Positions 1 through 6,201 are shown, counted from the first letter of the stretch. The stretch is 10,323 bases of DNA from a bacterium (GCA_021813155.1 JAKALK010000033.1:1-10323), one strand, 5' to 3'. A program made the numbers and translations. Notes: generated by a model not told the origin, from the sequence alone.

Positions 1-642
1 TAGAGCTTGGAAGGTTCGGGTGGCCGGGTCAATCCGACTCTTTGTCCTTCCACTTCCGCGTTCATAGTTTTTTGGGACTACATAACGAATAATTTCTGCT
101 AGCCGCTGACTTGAAATGACCCTTTCTTTTTTACCGGTCGCTTTTATGGCCTTGGCAATCCTCCTTGAAAACCTTTCGCCGCTTAGCTTGAAAATAATAT
201 CGGACAAATCTTTTTCACTTAACTCGCGGATAATCTCGGCAACAGGCTTTTGTTTTTTAGAATAGGTCATAATAAGCGGCTCATCTTTAGAGAAGCTAAA
301 TCCACGGCCCGAGCTTTCTAATTGATCCGTCGAGAATCCCAAATCAAGCAAAAGTCCGTCGGCTCTTGAGGGCGCAGGACGACTGGCAAATTTTTCAAGA
401 AAGTCGGCGTAGTTATCGCAAACTAAAACAACTTTTGATTCTCGACTAGTGAGTTCGGCTCGGGTTCCTTGAACCAAGTTTTCATCCCAATCTATTCCCT
501 GAAGAGTTCCGCCGGGCGAAATTTTCTTGAGAATTTCTTTAGCGTGCCCTCCCCCATTAATCGTCCCGTCGATTACAAGATCACCTGGCTTCGGATCCAA
601 ATATTCGATAACTTGTTTTAAAAGAACTGGAATGTGAGACAT
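1..642 (-). CDS. rsmH: 16S rRNA (cytosine(1402)-N4)-methyltransferase RsmH, 3' end beyond the window
   Basis: RsmH methylates N4 of C1402 in 16S rRNA using S-adenosylmethionine. The frame is open from ATG at 642 to the left edge, giving 214 residues of a protein that is usually about 300, so the C-terminus is outside the window. Seen in the translation: the opening HIPVLLKQVIEYL, the SAM-binding loop DGTINGGGHAKEIL at residues 25-38, LLLDLGFSTDQLE near 97-109 followed by GRGFSF, the GERFSRRIAKAI stretch near 155-166, and RIDPATRTFQAL at the edge. All are hallmarks of this family. An in-frame TGA lies just upstream of the ATG, which fixes the start. The gene follows mraZ by 48 nt, the standard head of the dcw cluster, so it is probably transcribed from the mraZ promoter. 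No Shine-Dalgarno motif is visible. The usual RMD-type motif after the GRGFSF segment is replaced by MTYSKKQKPV, a modest divergence. Confidence 0.95.
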   Translation of the reverse strand, partial: MSHIPVLLKQVIEYLDPKPGDLVIDGTINGGGHAKEILKKISPGGTLQGIDWDENLVQGTRAELTSRESKVVLVCDNYADFLEKFASRPAPSRADGLLLDLGFSTDQLESSGRGFSFSKDEPLIMTYSKKQKPVAEIIRELSEKDLSDIIFKLSGERFSRRIAKAIKATGKKERVISSQRLAEIIRYVVPKNYERGSGRTKSRIDPATRTFQAL

Positions 643-690
643 GTGACTAATAATTCAGGAAAAATTTTTGTTACTAGTCACGACCACGAA

Positions 691-1122
691 TTAAATGCCC
701 AACTCTCCTAATTTTTCGGCAATTTCATCAGAAGAATTTTCAGTTTTGGCTTTGTACTTTCCCCACTCTTCGGCATCCCAAACTTCGATTCGATTATAAA
801 GACCAGTAACAACTACTTGTTTTTTCAAGTTAGCGTACTGTCTCAAGTAATCGGGAACTAAAATTCGCCCTTGAGCATCCAGCTCAACATCCATGGCGCC
901 AGAGAGCATAAGTCGAGCAAAGGCACGCGAATTAGATTGAGCCAAGGGAAGAGCCATTAATTTTTGAGCTAGCACCTCCCATTCCTTATTAGTAAAAATG
1001 AATAAGCAATTATCGAGTCCGCGTGTGATGATGGCGCCCGACTTCAACTCTTCACGAAATTTAGCCGGAATTGCCATCCGACCTTTTAAATCTAAGTTGT
1101 GTTTGAATTCTCCTAATAACAT
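691..1122 (-). CDS. mraZ: Transcriptional regulator MraZ
   Basis: MraZ is a ring-forming DNA-binding protein of the AbrB/SpoVT fold that represses its own division/cell-wall operon. The 143-residue product has the usual length and two tandem half-domains, each with the diagnostic D-x-x-GR motif: DLKGRMAIPAKFRE near residues 11-24 and DAQGRILVPDYLRQ near 82-95. The start MLLGEFKHNLDLKGR matches the family, so ATG at 1122 is firm. There is no Shine-Dalgarno sequence; a long inverted repeat ends only 11 nt upstream of the start codon. rsmH follows 48 nt downstream. Upstream, at 1278-1337, are TGGGG-type boxes at 10-bp spacing that fit MraZ self-binding. Identity is close to certain; the regulatory model is inferred. 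Confidence 0.96.
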   Translation of the reverse strand: MLLGEFKHNLDLKGRMAIPAKFREELKSGAIITRGLDNCLFIFTNKEWEVLAQKLMALPLAQSNSRAFARLMLSGAMDVELDAQGRILVPDYLRQYANLKKQVVVTGLYNRIEVWDAEEWGKYKAKTENSSDEIAEKLGELGI

Positions 1123-1133
1123 TGCGATTTGAT

Positions 1134-1252
1134 GCCGCTTATTTTTGGGACTCTCTTTTAGAACTCTCTCGCCTCACTCGAGAGACAAAATGAGAGTTAA
1201 ATGAGAATCGACGCTCGAGTCAAATCCTCATTCATTCCCAAAAATAAGCGGC
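1134..1252 (-). promoter_or_regulatory. Structured mraZ mRNA leader: 17-bp closing stem plus two inner hairpins
   Basis: The outer arms are a perfect 17-bp inverted repeat: GCCGCTTATTTTTGGGA at 1134-1150 and its complement at 1236-1252. Read as minus-strand RNA, the interior folds by hand into two further hairpins. The first (1232-1200) pairs AAUGAGGAU with AUUCUCAUU, including one G-U pair, and continues through UGAC/GUCG to a six-base loop. The second (1196-1151) pairs CUCUC with GAGAG, then UUUU with AAAA, then UCUCUCG (1185-1179) with CGAGAGA (1171-1165) around a seven-base loop. Junction linkers are about 3, 3 and 0 nt, so the whole is a three-way junction. It ends 11 nt before the mraZ ATG and has no terminal U-run. 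A MITE-like insertion is the alternative; no target-site duplication is evident. Confidence 0.6.
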
Positions 1253-1277
1253 TTTGCAGAGTTGTGGTATTTTTGAG

Positions 1278-1337
1278 TTATCCCCAGAAAACGTGAAAAA
1301 TGCCTACTTATCCCCAGTTTCATCCACAACTCCCCAC
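1278..1337 (-). promoter_or_regulatory. Probable MraZ-binding box array (10-bp period)
   Basis: On the minus strand, hexamers begin exactly every 10 bp: GTGGGG (1337-1332), GTGGAT (1327-1322), CTGGGG (1317-1312) and GTAGGC (1307-1302). A further CTGGGG at 1287-1282 is still in phase, and its 10-mer CTGGGGATAA is identical to the one at 1317-1308. E. coli MraZ is known to bind TGGGN direct repeats separated by 5-nt spacers, which is the same 10-bp period. The boxes begin just after the predicted transcription start, a suitable place for repression. Confidence 0.7.
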
Positions 1338-1346
1338 TTTTATATA

Positions 1347-1376
1347 AGAATAAGCCACTTCCTCATACTATGTCAA
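1347..1376 (-). promoter_or_regulatory. mraZ-rsmH promoter
   Basis: The -35 element TTGACA is a perfect consensus at 1376-1371. An 18-nt spacer separates it from the -10 TATTCT at 1352-1347; TTATTC one base earlier gives 17. Transcription would start near 1340, leaving a leader of roughly 218 nt before mraZ, unusually long for this gene. A strong terminator lies directly upstream (1391-1425), so this promoter must drive mraZ. No other mraZ promoter is apparent. Confidence 0.7.
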
Positions 1377-1390
1377 AAAATATAACCAGA

Positions 1391-1425
1391 ACTAAAAAAC
1401 CCTTGATTTTCAAGGGTTTTTTAGT
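1391..1425. terminator. Bidirectional rho-independent terminator
   Basis: ACTAAAAAACCCTTGA (1391-1406) pairs perfectly over 16 bp with 1410-1425 around a 3-nt loop. The A-tract on one arm and T-tract on the other supply a U-run whichever strand is transcribed. On the minus strand it closes the pterin dehydratase/membrane protein unit, which ends at 1454, and insulates the mraZ promoter. Confidence 0.9.
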
Positions 1426-1453
1426 GTTCAGAGCCTCGGATATCCACAAATTA

Positions 1454-1801
1454 TTACCAGGGCGAGTTATTTTTTAGAATCAGTCCGATTCTTTTCATTA
1501 AAACGAAGCCGTACCCCCAAGCAACAAGGAGCCAATATGGGATACCTAAAATATCGGGATTTTCAAAGTTTTGATAGCCGCTAATCTTAGTACCAATAAT
1601 CTCAATAAATGCTCCAGCGGTTAATCCATAGAAAAAAATCCACATTTCAACTTTTCTATCTTTACTAAAAAAGATTAAGAATCCCGACATAGCCAAATAA
1701 ATTATTAAAAGAATGACGTTATAGCGCCAGAAAATGTAGCTCAACAAAATTCCAAATAGGAGTGGGAGGGAATGGATTATAAGTTGAATTATTTTAGACA
1801 T
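1454..1801 (-). CDS. Small multi-pass membrane protein, uncharacterised
   Basis: The protein of about 115 residues has three to four predicted hydrophobic helices: an N-terminal pair (IIQLIIHSLPLLFGILLSYIF and a following VILLIIYLAMSGFLIFF segment), a third around MWIFFYGLTAGAFIEIIG, and a C-terminal YWLLVAWGYGFVLM. The pattern of a helix ending in E, then a polar stretch, then GIPYWLLVAWG is faintly like carotenoid-biosynthesis-type membrane proteins, but this is only a resemblance and no function is assigned. The ATG at 1801 overlaps the dehydratase stop by 8 nt (ATGTCTAA), so the two are translationally coupled; a TTG one codon earlier is less likely. The bidirectional terminator at 1391-1425 follows. 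It is real on grounds of coding length, overlap and hydrophobic pattern. Confidence 0.75.
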   Translation of the reverse strand: MSKIIQLIIHSLPLLFGILLSYIFWRYNVILLIIYLAMSGFLIFFSKDRKVEMWIFFYGLTAGAFIEIIGTKISGYQNFENPDILGIPYWLLVAWGYGFVLMKRIGLILKNNSPW

Positions 1802-2126
1802 CAAGTTGGTCGATTTTGGAGGCTAAAATAAAGTCATTAATTGAAAGTCCGCCGATTGCGTGCGTTTTAAGCTCGAGCTTGACGCGCGAATAGTAAATAT
1901 AGATATCGGGATGATGACCTTCCGCTTCGGCAATCGCGGCAACTTTACTTACGAAAATCATAGCTTCTTTAAAATTTTTAAATTGAAAGTCGGCAGAAAT
2001 TTTATTTTCACTAAGCTTCCAGCGATTTGAAACTTGAGCGATAAGCTTCTCTGATTCTTCTCGAGACAAAGAAGGCGTCCCGCCCTCGCAAGGGACGCAT
2101 TTTTGATTTTTTAGTTCATTATTCAT
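1794..2126 (-). CDS. Pterin-4a-carbinolamine dehydratase (4a-hydroxytetrahydrobiopterin dehydratase)
   Basis: This family dehydrates 4a-hydroxy-tetrahydropterins, recycling the cofactor of aromatic amino acid hydroxylases. In bacteria without such hydroxylases its role is unclear. The 110-residue protein carries the signature EGHHPDIYIYY followed by THAIGGLSINDF. H71, H72 and H89 correspond in spacing to the catalytic His61, His62 and His79 of the characterised mammalian enzyme. The N-terminal KCVPCEGG stretch, with two cysteines, is a common extension in bacterial homologues. The ATG at 2126 has no convincing ribosome site (GAGAA only). The gene is upstream of and overlaps the membrane-protein gene by 8 nt. 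A second copy of the C-terminal motif occurs as a relic at 9972-10022. A 7-bp GC-rich inverted repeat (2075-2081/2092-2098) lies inside the coding region and is coincident with codons for the cysteine motif. Confidence 0.94.
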   Translation of the reverse strand: MNNELKNQKCVPCEGGTPSLSREESEKLIAQVSNRWKLSENKISADFQFKNFKEAMIFVSKVAAIAEAEGHHPDIYIYYSRVKLELKTHAIGGLSINDFILASKIDQLDV

Positions 2127-2132
2127 TTCTCA

Positions 2133-2160
2133 ATCTTAAATCCCTAATTTTTACCATGAA
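2133..2160 (-). promoter_or_regulatory. Possible promoter of the pterin dehydratase gene
   Basis: Only 45 bp separate the upstream terminator (2172-2208) from the start codon, so a promoter should lie here. The best candidate is TTCATG (2160-2155), a 16-nt spacer and TAAGAT (2138-2133). Both hexamers are weak. The -10 would end 6 nt before ATG, implying a nearly leaderless transcript. Confidence 0.35.
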
Positions 2161-2171
2161 TTAATTCTACC

Positions 2172-2208
2172 CCAACCTAAAAACCGCGCAACGCGGTTTT
2201 TAGGTTGG
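2172..2208. terminator. Bidirectional rho-independent terminator
   Basis: CCAACCTAAAAACCGCG (2172-2188) pairs perfectly over 17 bp with 2192-2208 around a CAA loop. The GC-rich stem top with A/T tracts below is symmetrical, so it can terminate both strands. It ends the SWIB transcript, whose stop codon is at 2234-2236. Confidence 0.9.
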
Positions 2209-2233
2209 AACACAATTTAGACTTAATAAGAAA

Positions 2234-2491
2234 CTAGGAAAGATGCTTTGAAACAAGCTTGGTCATCTCAAACATACTGACTGTTCCCTTGCCGCCGAAG
2301 ACTTTCTTGAGTTTATCGTCGGCATTGATGTTTCGTTTATTCTTGGCATCTTGAAGGCCGTTTTTCTTGATATAAACCCAGAGACCTTTCACCACTTCCG
2401 AGCGGGGCATCGGACCCTTCCCTACTACCGCCTCAAGATCCGCCGAGAGGTTCATCGGCTTCATAAACGCTGAATTGGCTTTGCCTGGCAT
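2234..2491 (-). CDS. SWIB/MDM2-domain protein
   Basis: The 85-residue protein is essentially a single SWIB domain from about residue 11 to the end. Visible features are LSADLEAVVGKGPMPRSEVV, then VKGLWVYIKKNGLQDAKNKRNI, the DDKLKKVFGGKGTVSMFEMTKLV segment and a terminal KHL. In eukaryotes SWIB domains occur in chromatin-remodelling complexes. Bacterial stand-alone versions are known, notably in Chlamydiae where some are fused to topoisomerase, and are presumed to act on DNA or chromosome structure; the exact role here is unknown. It is transcribed alone: promoter at 2560-2587 and terminator at 2172-2208. No Shine-Dalgarno motif precedes ATG at 2491. Confidence 0.93.
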   Translation of the reverse strand: MPGKANSAFMKPMNLSADLEAVVGKGPMPRSEVVKGLWVYIKKNGLQDAKNKRNINADDKLKKVFGGKGTVSMFEMTKLVSKHLS

Positions 2492-2559
2492 ATTGTTCGT
2501 TATTTTTGTGTTATTTATCCCTAATTAAACGGGGTATCGACCTAAATTCTTATGGGGAA

Positions 2560-2587
2560 ATTATAGCATTATAGGGGTTTTTGCCAA
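2560..2587 (-). promoter_or_regulatory. Promoter of the SWIB gene
   Basis: TTGGCA (2587-2582), a 16-nt spacer and a perfect TATAAT (2565-2560). A second TATAAT overlaps the spacer at 2573-2568. Predicted transcription start is near 2553, giving a leader of about 60 nt. Confidence 0.65.
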
Positions 2588-2624
2588 ACCCGACGAAAAC
2601 CCCACGTTCTTGAATAAGAAAAAG

Positions 2625-2813
2625 CTAGGACCCTCGAAAAAACTTAATAATAAAGTAGACAGCGGTTACGATGAAAAGCACCCACCATAACCAGAGCAAG
2701 CCAATTAAGGCGCTAGAAAAGTATAGGCCCAAAATAATTCCTAAAGAAATCAGACAAATCTTGATAAAACCTACCTCCCAAAATTTAAAAGTCCAATTTT
2801 TGAATATTTTCAT
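2625..2813 (-). CDS. Small two-helix membrane protein, uncharacterised
   Basis: 62 residues with two hydrophobic segments: FIKICLISLGIILGLYFSSA around residues 16-35 and LLWLWWVLFIVTAVYFIIKF around 39-58. Short basic ends (KIFKNWTFK at the N-terminus, KFFRGS at the C-terminus) flank them. It starts 17 nt after the stop of the exported protein gene (2831-3412) on the same strand, so it is probably its operon partner and sits in the same membrane. The gap contains no Shine-Dalgarno motif and no other start is available. I do not recognise a named family. A plus-strand frame across the same region was judged a shadow. Confidence 0.65.
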   Translation of the reverse strand: MKIFKNWTFKFWEVGFIKICLISLGIILGLYFSSALIGLLWLWWVLFIVTAVYFIIKFFRGS

Positions 2814-2830
2814 TTTTGTAGATAAGGTTA

Positions 2831-3412
2831 CTAATCCAGAGCGGGAGTGCCTTGAATATTCTCTACTTTCACGAGTTGATTATTACTCAGGCGGGCGTAG
2901 AGACTCTTACCCATGCTGGGTTGGGTTGAGAAAGGTTCGCCGGGATTACGGTCGGCGTAGTTGGCAATAAGCGTGCCGCTTCGAATTTCAATATTTTGCG
3001 GGGCAATTCGGTCGCCAAGTAAAATCGCGTTCGTGCCAACATAGTTTCCGTTTTGATTAATCGCCGCGGCTAAATAATAAAACGTGCCGGTCCCTCCAGG
3101 CTGGTCCACTAAAATTAATCCGGCATCCAGCACTCCGTCGCCGTTTAGATCGCCATAAACCGGCTCACCAAAAACTTGGTCCACAATTTTTGTCGCTGAC
3201 CCCGGCGCGGCTTCAGTTTCGGCCCGACCGTTAACAAATAAAGTGGGGGTTTCGTTGATTTGATAAGTGGCGTTTAACGGGTCGTTTTTAATACTGGCAT
3301 TTCCATTTAAAGCTTCAATGTTTTTAGTTGACACCCCGCCGTGGCCAAAATACCAAATCGCTAAAAGAAAAATTACGGCTATTAAGATTAATGATGATGA
3401 TTTTTTTGTCAT
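2831..3412 (-). CDS. Exported or membrane-anchored protein with a DxNxDGxxD loop
   Basis: 193 residues. Positively charged MTKKSS is followed by one hydrophobic helix (about residues 7-23, LILIAVIFLLAIWYFG), a signal anchor or uncleaved signal peptide; there is no lipobox cysteine. The rest is soluble, rich in G, N, T and A, and presumably outside the membrane. Residues 88-96, DLNGDGVLD, form a calcium-binding loop of the dockerin/EF-hand type seen in FG-GAP and related surface proteins, followed by AGLILVDQPGGTGTFYYLAAAI. The spacing suggests a single beta-rich domain. The small membrane protein at 2625-2813 follows at 17 nt. An extended -10 promoter lies upstream. Function is unknown; calcium binding is predicted from the motif only. 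Confidence 0.85.
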   Translation of the reverse strand: MTKKSSSLILIAVIFLLAIWYFGHGGVSTKNIEALNGNASIKNDPLNATYQINETPTLFVNGRAETEAAPGSATKIVDQVFGEPVYGDLNGDGVLDAGLILVDQPGGTGTFYYLAAAINQNGNYVGTNAILLGDRIAPQNIEIRSGTLIANYADRNPGEPFSTQPSMGKSLYARLSNNQLVKVENIQGTPALD

Positions 3413-3475
3413 AGAGTCGCTTTTAGAAAACTGTTTTAACTATCACCAGCCCAATAATAGTTTTTTTATTTCTTT

Positions 3476-3484
3476 ATTATAACA
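3476..3484 (-). promoter_or_regulatory. Extended -10 promoter of the exported-protein gene
   Basis: TGTTATAAT, an extended -10 with a perfect TATAAT, runs 3484-3476 on the minus strand. The matching -35 region (around CTTTCA) is weak, as is usual for extended -10 promoters. Transcription would start near 3469, about 57 nt before ATG at 3412. Confidence 0.55.
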
Positions 3485-3513
3485 TCTTGGGAATTATTGA
3501 AAGTGACAGACCC

Positions 3514-3957
3514 TTAATGATTCTTTTTAGGTTTTTTTCTAAATTTCTTAACTGAAACCCACAGCCAACAAAAAAATATAGATGCAAAAATAAAGATTGG
3601 AAATAAAAGCACTCCCCATATAGATATCTTGAAAAATAAAGTCTCGAATGCCGTTAACTCGTTTTTTAAAGTAACTATATATCCCAACGGCATTAAGAAA
3701 ATAACAAAACCTAAAAGAAGGAGATGATTTGAGTAGCTAAGAAAAACTGGATCCGCGTCATTTTTTACTAATTCAAAAAAGATATAACTAAGAAGATAAG
3801 CGACAACTGCAAAGGAATACTGAAGTGCAACTTGATTTGACCTAGTCGGATCATAAATACTAAAAAAATAATGCATGGCACCGGCAAAAAATATAGCAAT
3901 CGTTGTTGCAAATTTAAGTTTATCCTTTATTTCTGAAATTAATTCCCTATTTTCCAT
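3514..3957 (-). CDS. Four-helix membrane protein at the end of the restriction operon
   Basis: 147 residues from ATG at 3957; a TTG start at 3978 is also possible and would overlap the previous stop by 4 nt (TTGA), giving 154 residues. Four hydrophobic segments are visible: FATTIAIFFAGAMHYFFSI, VALQYSFAVVAYLLSYIFF, HLLLLGFVIFLMPLGYIV and IWGVLLFPIFIFASIFFCWLW. An acidic/basic N-terminus (MENRELISEIKDKLK) precedes them and a strongly basic tail (KKFRKKPKKNH) follows. I know no named family. It is the sixth and last gene in tight series with the LexA/restriction genes, so it may be a membrane effector or accessory of that system, or merely co-transcribed. The stretch 3514-4169 looks more AT-rich than its neighbours. 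No terminator is obvious downstream. Confidence 0.7.
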   Translation of the reverse strand: MENRELISEIKDKLKFATTIAIFFAGAMHYFFSIYDPTRSNQVALQYSFAVVAYLLSYIFFELVKNDADPVFLSYSNHLLLLGFVIFLMPLGYIVTLKNELTAFETLFFKISIWGVLLFPIFIFASIFFCWLWVSVKKFRKKPKKNH

Positions 3958-3974
3958 GGGAAAAAGAAAGTTGA

Positions 3975-4169
3975 TCAACCGTCAAGCGAATTGTTCTCGC
4001 TCCTAAAATCACTTATATTTTTTGCGTCTATTGCCGTATCGAAACCAGAAATTTTACTGTTTCTAATAGTAATTTTACTGCCATTCTCTAATTTAATTCC
4101 AATTTTTTTAGGCTTAGTCAATCCAATCTTGATTAAAATTAGAGTGAGATAATTTTTAATGTCAAACAT
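3975..4169 (-). CDS. 64-residue protein of the restriction operon, unknown
   Basis: The ATG at 4169 overlaps the end of the specificity-subunit gene by 8 nt (ATGTTTGA), a coupling arrangement that supports it as a real gene; an upstream TTG is possible but not needed. The product has a hydrophobic N-terminal stretch (YLTLILIKIGLT) and then GSKITIRNSKISGFDTAI and a following DAKNISDFRSENNSL, whose spacing is like one or two coils of a right-handed beta-helix. A full beta-helix protein would be several times longer, so this is either a small domain or a truncated gene. It touches the next gene, which starts at 3957 or 3978. Function is unknown. Confidence 0.55.
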   Translation of the reverse strand: MFDIKNYLTLILIKIGLTKPKKIGIKLENGSKITIRNSKISGFDTAIDAKNISDFRSENNSLDG

Positions 4170-5514
4170 TTTGGTTTTCAATCATTTCTTCGACCTTATG
4201 CTTGGCTTCTTCGAGCAGCTCTTTAGATTTTTTGCGGGCTTCGTGAGATTTTCGGACCAAATCGGCAATTTTCTCTTGCGCTACTCTAGGCAAAACTGGA
4301 ATGAGCAAACTCTTAACTTGCTCGGGTTTCCAGTGAGCAATAATTGATCCACCAGAATCTCTTTCGACTTGCATTTGACCGACTATTGAATTTATACAAA
4401 GAGCAATATATTCGGAAATAACATCTTCTTTCAATTTTAATCGCAATATACCACCGGAAATAATTCCCTGGATCGATTCAATTAGGGCGTATGCTATTCC
4501 TGGCGATGCGTCTTTTGTGAGTAAAATCTCACCCTTCTTTGGCTCATACTCTTTTTTAAGTTTCTCGTACAATTTTTCACTCAAATACTTTTGATCTTTA
4601 TCCTCTAAACCATTTTTTGATAAACTGCTAACCCGAATAAAAATTTTCCCTTCCTCTTGGTATGCCTCACTTCCCGGCTCAAAGCCTTTTTTCAGTGTTA
4701 TCAAACTGCCAAGTGGCTCTCCCTTATTTTTTTGTATAACCGAAACTAATTTTTCATACTTCGGCTGGAAATATTCTGCGTCGACTCGATTTGCTTTTTT
4801 AGCTTCTGAAAGCCTTATCACACCATACAACTCGTCCGCGTGCGCAAAGTCCTTTAGCCCTAGTTCTTCTAAAAGTAAATTTTCGGCTTGGGAGTAAAAG
4901 CTCTTACTGTCTTTTAGGAGTTTTCTTGCTTTATTAATTGTGTACTCAATTTCTTGATTAAATTTATCACCAAAAATCGGTACGATTAGCTCTCTAATTC
5001 TACTAAGCGTAATCATTTGCTGAACATTCCCAGAAGATTCTCTTAGCGTTTGTCCTTGTCCATATCTACTATTCAGAAAAGCAGTGAGAAAGAATGGATT
5101 AATGGAATCTTTTATATGTATACGAGAAACATCCCGATTCATATTTGCCGGCAGGTCATCGTCAAAAATAATTGCGGAAGTGCCTACAGTGCCCTTAATT
5201 GAAAGTGTCACATCCCCCTTTTTCAGTTCTGCTCTCTTATTACGAGTATTGACTGCATCCGAAACAAAACGAACATCCTTTAAAGCTAAAAAACCTAAAT
5301 TTATATTTTCTGCAGTCAAATATTTAACTCCTTTCTCTAGAAAATCGACAGAGCCATGCTCTCCATCGGTTACAAACGCATGCTCGCCTAAAATTACGTG
5401 CTCCTTTGATAATAGAGATTTTTTCGTGTCCAAAAACTCCGACTGATAGTATTCCGCATCAATTCGTTTCGCACCTTCAAGCTGAGATTTTTGGATTACG
5501 GAAAAAGAAATCAT
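4162..5514 (-). CDS. hsdS: Type I-like restriction-modification specificity subunit (HsdS family)
   Basis: HsdS subunits choose the DNA sequence for the methyltransferase/nuclease partner, using two target-recognition domains separated by helical spacers. The 450-residue protein is a clear tandem of two related halves. AKRIDAEYYQ (residues 15-24) opens the first and ANRVDAEYFQ (241-250) the second. Each is followed by a variable target-recognition domain (about 35-180 and 265-400) and a helical spacer; the last is the KSHEARKKSKELLEEAKHKVEE coiled coil. NVQQMITLSRIRELIVPI and AHWKPEQVKSLLIPVL are the conserved ends of the two domains. The start ATG overlaps the previous stop as ATGA, confirming the frame. 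The recognised bipartite sequence cannot be predicted from the protein. Confidence 0.93.
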   Translation of the reverse strand: MISFSVIQKSQLEGAKRIDAEYYQSEFLDTKKSLLSKEHVILGEHAFVTDGEHGSVDFLEKGVKYLTAENINLGFLALKDVRFVSDAVNTRNKRAELKKGDVTLSIKGTVGTSAIIFDDDLPANMNRDVSRIHIKDSINPFFLTAFLNSRYGQGQTLRESSGNVQQMITLSRIRELIVPIFGDKFNQEIEYTINKARKLLKDSKSFYSQAENLLLEELGLKDFAHADELYGVIRLSEAKKANRVDAEYFQPKYEKLVSVIQKNKGEPLGSLITLKKGFEPGSEAYQEEGKIFIRVSSLSKNGLEDKDQKYLSEKLYEKLKKEYEPKKGEILLTKDASPGIAYALIESIQGIISGGILRLKLKEDVISEYIALCINSIVGQMQVERDSGGSIIAHWKPEQVKSLLIPVLPRVAQEKIADLVRKSHEARKKSKELLEEAKHKVEEMIENQNV

Positions 5515-6191
5515 AAATTTTTCTTTAACTTTTTATCTTCTGCTAATTGTTTTACTTTCTTCATCCTTTCTTCTCTGTCATGCTTTTGTATATACCAATC
5601 CTCTACAAGTTGCTCGATCAGCCCAATAAGAAGTTGCGCCTCTTCGGGCTCGACGTCAATAATAAGGTTAATATCTTTTTCCATGTGCGCCCCAATATTT
5701 CCAACATTCCTTACAGAATCAATCGCTTCCCAAGTCGAAACATCAATAAGATTTTTTAGCTCTTCAATTTCTTCCTTGAGTTTTGGCTTCGAGATTTTCC
5801 AAAAATCTCGTATCATCCCTTGAAGACATCGCCGTGAAAGCGTAGCAGACGCCTTTGGACTTAGATCGCGAATTCGACAAGCCTCATAATAATCATCGCT
5901 TATAGGCTTAGGGACATAATCCGGCAATACTTTTGCTTCTGACTCCGGCAGGAGTTGCCAAGTTTGAATGGATTCGCCCATCTTCCAATCTCCATATTGA
6001 TTGTAACTCGTATGCAAGTCTAACCGTAGCCACAATCTCCCGCAATCCTTATTTGGACAAGTAATCGCTACGACGTAGACACCAACTTCTCCCTTATCAG
6101 ACTTAATAATTTGAATTTTCTCCCAATGTGAAAAATAGTTGGGACTTGTGATAGTAGTATGATGATTGCAATAAGGACAAGTAAAATTCAT
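5511..6191 (-). CDS. Zinc-ribbon protein with DUF4145 domain
   Basis: 226 residues. The N-terminus has two cysteine pairs, C5-x2-C8 and C45-x4-C50, a likely zinc ribbon for nucleic acid or protein binding. The C-terminal half (about 95-200) matches DUF4145: SATLSRRCLQGMIRDFW near 115-131 and the conserved RNVGNIGAH at 161-169. DUF4145 is a helical domain of unknown function often encoded with, or fused to, restriction enzymes. It ends in a basic coiled tail. The gene starts 10 nt after the methyltransferase stop and overlaps hsdS by 4 nt (ATGA), so it lies between the modification and specificity genes of one operon, suggesting a part in complex assembly or activity control. Domain call is firm; role is inferred. 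Confidence 0.88.
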   Translation of the reverse strand: MNFTCPYCNHHTTITSPNYFSHWEKIQIIKSDKGEVGVYVVAITCPNKDCGRLWLRLDLHTSYNQYGDWKMGESIQTWQLLPESEAKVLPDYVPKPISDDYYEACRIRDLSPKASATLSRRCLQGMIRDFWKISKPKLKEEIEELKNLIDVSTWEAIDSVRNVGNIGAHMEKDINLIIDVEPEEAQLLIGLIEQLVEDWYIQKHDREERMKKVKQLAEDKKLKKNL

Positions 6192-6201
6192 CTTGATATA
6201 T

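Noticed and set aside
1134..1252. 17-bp inverted repeat as a terminator or simple transposon ends
   Set aside because: The arms are 85 nt apart with no U-run, so it is not a terminator. No transposase gene and no target-site duplication are present, so a transposon call is not supported, although a MITE cannot be excluded.
1276..1329. TTATCCCCA and TCATCCACA resembling DnaA boxes
   Set aside because: Two of the three break the 3' half of the TTATCCACA consensus. The exact 10-bp phase and the position before mraZ fit MraZ boxes better, and there is no origin-like AT unwinding region or dnaA gene.
2075..2098. GC-rich 7-bp inverted repeat as a terminator
   Set aside because: It lies inside the pterin dehydratase coding region, near its start, has no U-run, and corresponds to the codons of the KCVPCEGG motif.
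2671..2970. Plus-strand open frame of 99 codons
   Set aside because: It lies antisense to the small membrane protein and the exported protein, which have clear helices and motifs. The plus-strand product shows no domain or promoter. The other plus-strand frames over rsmH, the RM genes and the right end are likewise shadows.
3958..3978. TTG start of the four-helix membrane protein
   Set aside because: It gives a 4-nt TTGA overlap and remains possible, but the ATG at 3957 is the better codon and the extra seven residues add nothing recognisable.
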